A stretch of DNA of 12,098 nt. Source: Desulfuromonadaceae bacterium. GTDB taxonomy: Bacteria; Desulfobacterota; Desulfuromonadia; Desulfuromonadales; SZUA-540. The notes beneath the pieces are model-generated. The model was not told the DNA's origin, searched no databases, and worked only from the letters and a program-made list of their open reading frames with translations. A program made the translations under genes and the position numbers. Shown piece after piece: positions 1 through 5,908 of this stretch; position 1 is the stretch's first letter; each line of letters begins with the position of its first letter. The stretch lies in contig QKGY01000156.1 in NCBI GenBank assembly GCA_003250235.1, positions 1 through 12,098 of the forward strand, written 5' to 3'.

Positions 1-993
1 CTCAAGAACTCCGGGTATATCCCCGCAGGAGCCACGGCCTCGGGATCGGTCGAATCGGGATGTGCCATTCGTATCATGACGGGGGCACCGCTGCCTCCCG
101 GTGCGGATGCGGTGATTCCCGTCGAGGAGGTGAGCGAATCGGGGGATTTTCTGACAATCCAGGAGCCGGTTGTCCCACGACAGCATATCCGTTTCCAGGG
201 AGAGGATGTGCTTTTGGGGGACAGGCTTCTCGAAGCCGGGACACGTCTCCGCCCGACGGAGATCAACATTCTCGCCTCGTTCGGGCAGGTGTTCATCCCT
301 GTCTTTAGAAGACCACGAGTGGCCGTACTTTCGACGGGGGACGAACTGGTCGAGTTGGGAGAACCGCTGTCGCCCGGGCGAATCATCAACAGCAACTCTT
401 TATCGCTGGCTGCCTCTATCCGTGAGGCTGGCGGCGAGGTGACGCTTCTCGGTATAGCACGGGATGACGAAGCCAGCCTGCGCGAGAAGCTTGCCGAGGG
501 ATTAAAGGCGGATATCTTTATCACGTCTGCGGGGGTTTCCGCAGGGGATCGGGACCTGGTCCGGGAGGTTCTTGAATCCTTCGGCGTTCAGCAGCTTTTC
601 TGGAAGATCGACATGAAACCCGGCCGTCCGACGGCCTTTGGCACCAAGGACCGCTGCCTGGTGTTTTCCCTCCCGGGAAATCCCGTGTCGACCCTGGTCA
701 CCTTCGAATTTCTGGTCCGGCCCGCCATCCGCAAGATTCTGGGTTTTCAGGATGTTATTAAACCCTGCATCAGGGCCACGCTCCGGGAACCGTCCAAGAA
801 AAAAGCCGGTCGCCGTCAGTTTATGCGTGTCAAACTGGAGAGGGAAGGGGACGCTCTTTTTGCCGTCAGCGCTGGCAACCAGCATACCGGAATGGTCACT
901 ACGATGGTTCGGGCCGAGGCGCTTGCGGTTTTGCCCGAAGCCTGTGATAGAATGGAAGCCGGTGACGTTGTCGATATCCACCTTCTCGATTAG
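1..993 (+). CDS. moeA: Molybdopterin molybdenumtransferase MoeA (5' partial)
   Basis: MoeA inserts molybdate into adenylylated molybdopterin in the last step of basic Moco synthesis, in the cytoplasm. The reading frame is open from base 1, so the first methionine visible (position 76) is internal. The 330 residues present lack roughly the first 70 of a usual protein of about 400. Visible signatures are PLPPGADAVIPVEE near the start, the MoCF-binding domain with STGDE (residues 111-115) and GVSAGDRD (178-185), KPGRPTAFG and SLPGNPVS after it, and a C-terminal beta-barrel-like domain IV ending at the TAG stop. It is the first visible gene of a co-directional Moco operon and lies 122 bp before moaA. 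Nothing in the visible part looks broken. Family assignment is secure; whether it is one of several MoeA paralogues cannot be seen. Confidence 0.95.
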   Translation, partial: LKNSGYIPAGATASGSVESGCAIRIMTGAPLPPGADAVIPVEEVSESGDFLTIQEPVVPRQHIRFQGEDVLLGDRLLEAGTRLRPTEINILASFGQVFIPVFRRPRVAVLSTGDELVELGEPLSPGRIINSNSLSLAASIREAGGEVTLLGIARDDEASLREKLAEGLKADIFITSAGVSAGDRDLVREVLESFGVQQLFWKIDMKPGRPTAFGTKDRCLVFSLPGNPVSTLVTFEFLVRPAIRKILGFQDVIKPCIRATLREPSKKKAGRRQFMRVKLEREGDALFAVSAGNQHTGMVTTMVRAEALAVLPEACDRMEAGDVVDIHLLD

Positions 994-1083
994 GTTCGGG
1001 CGCTGTTTCTGCAGAGAGCTGAATGATAAAAACCGTCTAAAAGGCTCAATGACTCCGGGATTTCTCCTGGATGGGATGTATGG

Positions 1084-1103
1084 CGTGATCAGGGTGGATC
1101 ACG
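1084..1103 (+). promoter_or_regulatory. Perfect hairpin/dyad abutting the moaA Shine-Dalgarno
   Basis: CGTGATC (1084-1090) and GATCACG (1097-1103) form a perfect 7-bp inverted repeat around the loop AGGGTG. The last stem base is the first G of the GGAGG ribosome-binding site (1103-1107) of moaA. In RNA it would be a hairpin touching the ribosome-binding site; in DNA it would be a 20-bp dyad. I could not fit it to the Moco riboswitch or to a ModE site. Its function is unknown. Confidence 0.4.
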
Positions 1104-1115
1104 GAGGAAGGTTTC

Positions 1116-2093
1116 ATGGAATTACGTGACCGATTTGATCGGAAAATCAATTATCTCAGGCTCTCTGTAACCGATCTCTGCAACCTGCGTTGCCGTTACT
1201 GCATGCCTGAGGCAGGGGTCGCCAAGCTTGGACACGAAGCCATCCTCAGCTATGAGGACATGCTCCGTGTCGCCAGGGCCGCCGTGTCCCTCGGTGTCGA
1301 GAAGATCCGCATCACCGGAGGGGAGCCCCTGGTTCGCAGGGGGCTGGTCCCCTTTCTCGGGAAACTCGCGGCTTTGCCCGGGCTCAAGGAACTGGTCCTT
1401 ACCACCAACGGGGTTTTGTTGCCGTCCATGGCTGCCGATCTGAAGTCCGCCGGGGTCCAGCGGGTTAATATCAGCCTCGACTCCTTGCGCCCGGAGCGTT
1501 TTCGGGCCATCACCCGCTGCGGAGAACTCGGGGATGTCCTGGCCGGGATTGATGCTGCCGAATCCATTGGTTTTCCCGTCAAGCTCAATGTGGTGGTCAT
1601 GCGCGGACTCAACGACGACGAGCTCGAAGACTTTGCGGCATTGACACTCCACAAGAATTTCTCCGTCCGCTTTATCGAATACATGCCGAATATTAAAGAT
1701 GCTCACTGGCAGGACCAAGTTGTTTCCGGAGAGGAGATTCTGCAACGTATCGGTCAGCGATACGCTTACCGTTCCCTGGAAAAAGCAGAGCGTTGCGGGC
1801 CATCGAGGGACTTTCGCATCGAGGGGGCTGCCGGGAGTCTTGGGGTCATTACCCCGGTGTTCAGTCATTTCTGCAAGGACTGCAACCGCATCCGTGTCAC
1901 CTCGACCGGGCAGGTTCGCAGTTGTTTGTTCTCCGACGCGCAGGTCGATCTTAAACCCGTTCTGCACCAGAACGATGAACGGGTCTTGCTGCAGGCTCTT
2001 CAAGAAATCGTGATGGAGAAGGCCGAGGGGCATTGTATCGGCGGGGAAGAGGATGCGAATCCCACTTTTGCCATGTCCTCGATCGGGGGATAG
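1116..2093 (+). CDS. moaA: GTP 3',8-cyclase MoaA (radical SAM)
   Basis: MoaA is the cytoplasmic radical-SAM enzyme that converts GTP to 3',8-cyclo-7,8-dihydro-GTP; MoaC then makes cyclic pyranopterin monophosphate from it. The 325-residue length is usual for the family. The N-terminal cluster motif CxxxCxxC is at C22, C26 and C29, followed by the SAM-binding ITGGEPL segment. The second 4Fe-4S cluster is provided by C253, C256 and C270 (C-x2-C-x13-C). The protein ends in Gly-Gly, the conserved C-terminal tail needed in MoaA. The ATG at 1116 is preceded by GGAGG at 1103-1107. The gene lies between moeA and a MOSC gene on the same strand. All key residues are present, so it is expected to be functional. 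Confidence 0.97.
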   Translation: MELRDRFDRKINYLRLSVTDLCNLRCRYCMPEAGVAKLGHEAILSYEDMLRVARAAVSLGVEKIRITGGEPLVRRGLVPFLGKLAALPGLKELVLTTNGVLLPSMAADLKSAGVQRVNISLDSLRPERFRAITRCGELGDVLAGIDAAESIGFPVKLNVVVMRGLNDDELEDFAALTLHKNFSVRFIEYMPNIKDAHWQDQVVSGEEILQRIGQRYAYRSLEKAERCGPSRDFRIEGAAGSLGVITPVFSHFCKDCNRIRVTSTGQVRSCLFSDAQVDLKPVLHQNDERVLLQALQEIVMEKAEGHCIGGEEDANPTFAMSSIGG

Positions 2094-2135
2094 ACCATTA
2101 AGCCTGTTCAGATGCTGGACAAAGAGGAAATAGAC

Positions 2136-2141
2136 GAGGAG
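2136..2141 (+). promoter_or_regulatory. Ribosome-binding site fixing the MOSC gene start
   Basis: GAGGAG lies 6 nt before the ATG at 2148. The alternative in-frame ATG at 2112 has no purine-rich site in front of it. This favours a 148-residue product over the longer 160-residue reading. Confidence 0.75.
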
Positions 2142-2147
2142 CTTTGC

Positions 2148-2594
2148 ATGGAACCATCGGTCGTGTCGGTGTGTATCAGTGAAAACAAAGGGGAACAAAA
2201 AAAAGAGGTCCCCTCTGTCCTTCTGAAAGAGAAACATGGTATCGTTGGCGACGCTCACGCCGGTGACTGGGATCGGCAGGTAAGTCTTCTCGCCGAAGAG
2301 AGCGTGGATACCATGAGAGCCAAGGGACTGGAGCTGCAATCCGGTGCCTTTGCCGAAAATATTGTCACGCGCGGAGTGACCTTGACCGCCCTTGCGGTGG
2401 GTACCCGGCTGATGCTTGGAGACGCCCTTTTGGAGGTGACGCGTATCGGCAAAGAGTGTCACAGCCGTTGTGCCATCTATTACCAGGCGGGAGACTGCGT
2501 TATGCCCCGCGAGGGCATCTTTGCCAGGGTTCTCCAAGGGGGGACGGTGCAGGCCGGGGATCGTATCCGCATCCTTACGCCGGACCAAGAGTAA
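2148..2594 (+). CDS. Stand-alone MOSC domain protein
   Basis: MOSC domains occur in Moco sulfurases and in small proteins thought to carry sulfur or bind the cofactor; the substrate of this one is not known. From ATG 2148 it has 148 residues, the size of the single-domain MOSC proteins. It begins with the usual beta strand (VVSVCISENKG) and has a GIVGDAHAG segment. The conserved GKECHSRC stretch contains C104 and C108, the likely sulfur- or ligand-bearing cysteines. There is no N-terminal aminotransferase or ferredoxin domain, so this is not a full sulfurase. It sits between moaA and tatA in the Moco operon, which supports a cofactor-related role. An in-frame ATG at 2112 would add 12 acidic residues but lacks a ribosome-binding site. 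Confidence 0.88.
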   Translation: MEPSVVSVCISENKGEQKKEVPSVLLKEKHGIVGDAHAGDWDRQVSLLAEESVDTMRAKGLELQSGAFAENIVTRGVTLTALAVGTRLMLGDALLEVTRIGKECHSRCAIYYQAGDCVMPREGIFARVLQGGTVQAGDRIRILTPDQE

Positions 2595-2642
2595 AAAGTT
2601 ACAGGTGATTTCGTCACATTCAAACGAAAAAGGAGACAGCAG

Positions 2643-2831
2643 ATGTTCGGATTGGGTACACAGGAGCTAATGATCATCCTCGTTCTGGTTCTTGTCATTT
2701 TTGGGGCAGGCAAGCTTCCGCAGGTCGGGGGCGCCCTGGGCAAAGGCATCCGGAACTTCAAGTCTGGTCTGAAGGAAGAACCTTTGGAAGAAGCACAGCG
2801 CGTCGACGACAAGACCGCAGACAAGGTCTGA
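2643..2831 (+). CDS. tatA: Twin-arginine translocase subunit TatA/TatE
   Basis: A 62-residue single-pass membrane protein of the TatA/TatE family, which oligomerises to form the Tat pore for folded proteins. It opens with FGLGTQELMIILVLVLVIFG, a short periplasmic segment and a transmembrane helix at about residues 8-21. The hinge GAGKLP and an amphipathic helix (GGALGKGIRNFKSGL) follow, then a short acidic tail. It is shorter than typical TatA (about 80-90 residues) and closer to TatE in size. AGGAG at 2631-2635 precedes the ATG by 7 nt. Its place between a MOSC gene and moaC suggests joint expression with cofactor synthesis, fitting export of folded molybdoenzymes. No tatB or tatC is in the window. 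Confidence 0.93.
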   Translation: MFGLGTQELMIILVLVLVIFGAGKLPQVGGALGKGIRNFKSGLKEEPLEEAQRVDDKTADKV

Positions 2832-2874
2832 TCCCCTGAACTCTGGGAAAGCTTTTGGCAGGGAGGGGAGCGGA

Positions 2875-3357
2875 ATGTCCTTCAACCATTTTGATGACCA
2901 GGGTCGGGCCGTGATGGTCGATGTCAGCGGCAAGTCTCCGACTTTGCGTCGTGCGATTGTGGGGGCTAAGGTCTTCATGAGTCCGGCGACCCTGGCAGGA
3001 ATTCGGCAGGGGGAAATGAAGAAGGGGGATGTGCTTGCCGTCGCTCGCCTGGCTGGCATTGCCGCAGCCAAGAAAACCCCGGACCTGATCCCTCTGTCCC
3101 ACCCTTTGTCGCTTCATGCCGTCACTATCGATTTTTCTTTTGACGAGCAGGCCGGGTGTATTCTCATCGAAGCCATGGTCAAGGCCCTGGAGCGGACAGG
3201 GGTGGAGATGGAGGCCATGGTAGCGGCCTCGGTCGCGGCTTTGACGATCTACGACATGTGCAAAGGCGTTGACCGGTCTATGACCGTCGGGGAAATTGCC
3301 TTGCTGCTCAAAGAGGGTGGGAAAAGCGGTACCTTTATTCGGGAGGATCGTGAATGA
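2875..3357 (+). CDS. moaC: Cyclic pyranopterin monophosphate synthase MoaC
   Basis: MoaC converts the MoaA product into cyclic pyranopterin monophosphate. The 160-residue length is normal. Recognisable segments are the N-terminal HFDDQGRAVMVDVS, the LIPLSHPLSLH motif with its active-site histidine, and TGVEMEAMVAASVAALTIYD leading into DMCKGVD. D127 and K130 correspond to the catalytic Asp/Lys pair of the family. The C-terminus has the usual GGKSG stretch. GGAGG at 2862-2866 supports the ATG. The stop codon overlaps the start of the next gene in an ATGA arrangement, indicating translational coupling. No defect is seen. Confidence 0.97.
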   Translation: MSFNHFDDQGRAVMVDVSGKSPTLRRAIVGAKVFMSPATLAGIRQGEMKKGDVLAVARLAGIAAAKKTPDLIPLSHPLSLHAVTIDFSFDEQAGCILIEAMVKALERTGVEMEAMVAASVAALTIYDMCKGVDRSMTVGEIALLLKEGGKSGTFIREDRE

Positions 3358-3842
3358 ACGCCGTGATTCTGACCATCAGCGACAAAGGTTCCCGAGGGGA
3401 ACGTGTCGATACGAGTGGCCCTGCGTTAGTAAAATGGCTTCAGGCCAAAGGTGTTGAGGTGCAGGAGCCAGAGATTGTCCCCGATGAGCAGGACCTCATC
3501 TCCGACCGCCTGATTGACTGGGTGGACCGACAGGATCCCGATCTGGTTCTGACTACGGGAGGAACCGGTGTTGCTCCTCGCGACGTAACCCCCGAAGCGA
3601 CCCTTCGGGTCGTGGACAGGCTTGTGCCCGGATTGGGTGAACTCATGCGGGCCAAGAGTCTCTTGATAACACCCATGGCCGCTTTGTCCAGAGCGGTGGC
3701 CGGTATCCGTGGAGGCACCCTGATTATTAATCTTCCCGGAAGCCCGAAAGGCGCGCTGGAAAACCTGGAAGCCGTGTGGCCTGCGATTCCGCATGCCATT
3801 GCTAAGATCAGGGGGGACCAGAGTGATTGTGCCGTGAATTGA
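3354..3842 (+). CDS. mog: MoaB/MogA family molybdopterin adenylyltransferase
   Basis: Members of this family bind molybdopterin and adenylylate it (MogA activity) before MoeA inserts molybdenum. The 162-residue protein is a single MoCF-binding domain. It has the N-terminal AVILTISDKGSRGERVDTSG, the pterin-binding loop TTGGTG (residues 67-72) followed by VAPRDVTPEAT with D77, and a C-terminal LPGSPKGALEN segment. It overlaps moaC by 4 bp and has GGAGG at 3342-3346. It is the last gene of the operon: a small dyad just after the stop (3843-3858) precedes the terminator. MoaB and MogA are hard to tell apart by sequence, so the precise name is uncertain while the family is secure. Confidence 0.92.
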   Translation: MNAVILTISDKGSRGERVDTSGPALVKWLQAKGVEVQEPEIVPDEQDLISDRLIDWVDRQDPDLVLTTGGTGVAPRDVTPEATLRVVDRLVPGLGELMRAKSLLITPMAALSRAVAGIRGGTLIINLPGSPKGALENLEAVWPAIPHAIAKIRGDQSDCAVN

Positions 3843-3869
3843 CCGTTCGTCCGAACGGGTAATTATGAC

Positions 3870-3902
3870 AAAAAAAGACCCAGCTTCAGCTGGGTCTTTT
3901 TT
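3870..3902. terminator. Bidirectional rho-independent terminator between convergent genes
   Basis: GACCCAGC (3877-3884) pairs perfectly with GCTGGGTC (3889-3896) around the loop TTCA. The stem is flanked by a seven-A run on the left and a six-T run on the right, so it works on both strands. It lies 27 nt after the Moco operon stop and 12 nt from the end of the convergent regulator gene. Confidence 0.93.
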
Positions 3903-3914
3903 ATTGGAATCTGG

Positions 3915-5357
3915 CTATCCGATTTTTTCTCTGGGCTCCGGGTAACCGGTTTTCTTCGGCCCATCTTCCAGGTTGAACTTCTTCATTCGATACCGCAGGG
4001 TGTCTCTTGTAATCCCCAGACACTGGGCCGCTTTGGTCTGATTGCCGCCAAAGCGGCTGAGAGCCTGCTGAAGAAGTTCCATTTCGACCTTTTCGATGGA
4101 GATTCCTTCGGGAGGAAGGATGACCTTGCCGTGGCCCTGCTGGGGTTCATGGTTGAGTGTTTTGCCGCGGGGTCTGTACGATGCCGAGACCTCGTCGGGC
4201 AGGTGATCAAGGCTTAGGACCTTCTTTTGCTCAAGCATGACCGCTCGCTCGATCGAATGGCGTAGCTCCCTGCAGTTGCCCGGCCAGTCATATTGCATCA
4301 GGCATTCGAGGGTGTCAGCGGCAATGCCTTGAATGGACTTACCATACTCGATATTCATCAGGTCGACAAAGTGAGCCGCCATGTTCGGGATCGTCTCCCG
4401 TCTTTCCCGAAGAGGCGGCAGATTGATGGTCAAAACATTCAGTCGGAAAAAAAGATCGCCTCTGAATTTTCCCTCGCTGACCAGTTTGGGGAGATTCTGG
4501 TTGGTTGCGGCAATGATACGTACGTTTGCCTCCAGATCTTCCTTGCCCCCGAGGCGACGATATCGTTTGTTTTCAATCACTTTAAGAATCTTGGCCTGCA
4601 TGGCCAAAGGCATGTCACCGATCTCATCCAGAAATACCGTCCCGCCTTCAGCGCATTCAAAAATCCCCCGTTCTTTGTTGGAGGCGTCTGTATAGGCCCC
4701 TTTTTCGTGGCCGAAGAGTTCGTTTTCGAGAAGGTTTTCCGGGATGGCGGCGCAGTTGACATCAATAAACGGCATGTCGGCGCGGGCACTGTATTGATGC
4801 AGGGCCCTGGCTGCTAGATCTTTTCCTGTACCGCTCTCCCCAAGAATCAGAACCGTCTTGCAATCCGTTTCGGCGCACACCTTGATCATCTTGAAGACTT
4901 CGATCATCTTGGGTGAATTTCCGATCAACTGATTGCAGTCTACACTCCGCTCGGCACTTTGCCGAACAGAACCCACGCTGTCTTTAAGGCAAATTTTCTT
5001 TACGGCGTCTTCAATGGTCTGTTCCACCTTGTCGAGCTTGAACGGTTTGCTGATGTAATCTTCCGCGCCCAATTTGAGAGCCCTGATCGTGGAATCGAGA
5101 TGGGCATTCGCCGTAATCATGATGGCAATAAGATTATCATCGGCCTGCTTGAATATTTCCAGAAGTTCCAGACCGCTGATATCGGGCAGGGCGACATCCA
5201 GAAGGGTAATGTGCGGAGCAAAAGCGTTGAATTTCTCCTTTGCTTCTGCGCCCGATCCCGCCGTTTCGACGGTGTAGCCGGCATTGACTAAAGCCTCGGA
5301 TAGCGACCAGCAGATGAGCTGTTCGTCGTCAACAACCAGAACACGGTATGGCTTCAT
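3915..5357 (-). CDS. Sigma-54-dependent NtrC-family response regulator
   Basis: A 480-residue two-component activator. The receiver domain (about residues 1-120) has acidic residues D10/D11, phospho-acceptor D54, T82 and K104. The AAA+ domain has Walker A GESGTGK (173-179), the sigma-54 contact loop as GAYTDA (219-224, usually GAFTGA), Walker B ending D243-E244, sensor I ATNQN, arginine-finger candidates R298 and R304, and WPGNCREL (357-364). A Fis-type HTH occupies about 424-462 (NQTKAAQCLGITRDTLRYRM). The start is supported by AAGGAG 5 nt upstream. The gene is divergent from the NHL/cytochrome locus across 551 bp, which makes that locus a candidate target. No sensor kinase is present, so its signal is unknown. 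Family certain; target and signal are inference. Confidence 0.95.
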   Translation of the reverse strand: MKPYRVLVVDDEQLICWSLSEALVNAGYTVETAGSGAEAKEKFNAFAPHITLLDVALPDISGLELLEIFKQADDNLIAIMITANAHLDSTIRALKLGAEDYISKPFKLDKVEQTIEDAVKKICLKDSVGSVRQSAERSVDCNQLIGNSPKMIEVFKMIKVCAETDCKTVLILGESGTGKDLAARALHQYSARADMPFIDVNCAAIPENLLENELFGHEKGAYTDASNKERGIFECAEGGTVFLDEIGDMPLAMQAKILKVIENKRYRRLGGKEDLEANVRIIAATNQNLPKLVSEGKFRGDLFFRLNVLTINLPPLRERRETIPNMAAHFVDLMNIEYGKSIQGIAADTLECLMQYDWPGNCRELRHSIERAVMLEQKKVLSLDHLPDEVSASYRPRGKTLNHEPQQGHGKVILPPEGISIEKVEMELLQQALSRFGGNQTKAAQCLGITRDTLRYRMKKFNLEDGPKKTGYPEPREKIG

Positions 5358-5400
5358 CGGAACTCCTTGCTTAACAACAGTTTGACACTCTGTATAACTT

Positions 5401-5434
5401 GATTAATAATTAAAAAAGATTAATTTAAAAAGAG
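5401..5434. repeat. AT-rich imperfect 17-bp tandem repeat
   Basis: GATTAAT occurs at 5401-5407 and again at 5418-5424, each followed by an A-rich stretch, giving two imperfect units of 17 bp. It lies about 45 bp upstream of the regulator start. It could be an UP-like or bent-DNA element, or simply low-complexity sequence. Confidence 0.35.
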
Positions 5435-5666
5435 ACTGAAAAAAAGCAGAACATATCTTGCAGGCTTTGTCCCTACTCGTGAAATCGCTGTAATTTCAGG
5501 CAATGTTTGTCAAAACTTATTAAAAATCAGACTTATATTTTTAATATGGAACTTGGGTCATTGTCAATCTGGATTGAGTGACGCTGAAATAACTAGCTGG
5601 AATATTAGTGGAAATATTTAACAGTAACCGGGTTGTCGTTGCTTTGTCTTAATTTTATTGCTGGCT

Positions 5667-5739
5667 GTCGCAGACGACTGGGTGTTCTGACCCAATCAAT
5701 TGGGGATATAAAGCATCTTTTGTGCCATATCCCCCATTG
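5667..5739 (+). promoter_or_regulatory. Cluster of overlapping hairpins with a 43-nt dyad
   Basis: In order there are GTCG/CGAC (5667-5678), TGGGT/ACCCA (5679-5694), CCCAAT/ATTGGG (5691-5704), and a long dyad. In the dyad, CAAT plus GGGGATAT (5697-5709) pair with ATATCCCC plus ATTG (5727-5739) with one T/C mismatch and a 17-nt loop. The third hairpin overlaps both its neighbours, so the structures exclude each other. There is no T-run, so it is not a plain terminator. It could be an operator or a structured leader of the NHL gene 170 nt downstream; which is unknown. Confidence 0.45.
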
Positions 5740-5908
5740 CCTTCATGTGTGAGCGAAACGCCGCTGTTCGTTAAGTGCTTTGATTTGAAAAGAAAATCAT
5801 TGAAAGTGTGTGCCCCGGAGGTATGGGTATAAACCCTGCAACTGCAGTTCCGGATTAGCTGTTTCTCAGGTTCGGATTTCCAGAACTGGCGAAAGCGACC
5901 CTCATTGT

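Larger units (their letters stand above)
5358..5908. other. 551-bp divergent intergenic region
   Basis: No gene is supported here. The part nearest the regulator is AT-rich (about 5390-5560) and contains a 17-bp imperfect tandem repeat (5401-5434). The middle holds several adjacent short hairpins and a 43-nt dyad (5667-5739). The end nearest the NHL gene has an imperfect direct repeat (5845-5880). Promoters for both divergent genes should lie here. I found no convincing sigma-54 -24/-12 element: the GG-N10-GC matches on either strand are poor outside the core dinucleotides. A GTG at 5810 extends the NHL frame into this region but precedes the signal peptide and lacks a ribosome-binding site. 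Confidence 0.7.

Noticed and set aside
1122..2588. A 488-codon open frame on the minus strand across moaA and the MOSC gene
   Set aside because: It lies opposite two clearly functional genes and its translation has no recognisable domain; it is a codon-bias shadow.
3843..3858. Separate terminator after the MoaB/MogA-type gene (CCGTTCG/CGAACGG dyad)
   Set aside because: The loop is only two bases and no T-run follows; the strong terminator at 3870-3902 explains the end of transcription.
5460..5473. Possible sigma-54 promoter on the minus strand for the regulator (GG-N10-GC core)
   Set aside because: Only 4 of 6 bases of the -24 element and 4 of 5 of the -12 element match; such a match is expected by chance in this length.
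5838..5853. Minus-strand sigma-54-like element with a perfect TTGCA -12 box
   Set aside because: The -24 element is poor (CGGAAC) and it would lie about 480 bp from the regulator start.
5823..5858. Eleven-codon leader peptide (ATG to TAG) with GGAGG just before it
   Set aside because: Only one base separates GGAGG from the ATG, too close for normal initiation, and there is no run of regulatory codons.
5810..5908. GTG start extending the NHL protein by 33 residues
   Set aside because: No ribosome-binding site is present, and the extension would bury the signal peptide that begins at 5909.
5640..5908. GEMM-type cyclic-dinucleotide riboswitch, as seen near some Geobacter cytochromes
   Set aside because: The conserved core sequences of that class are not present in this stretch.
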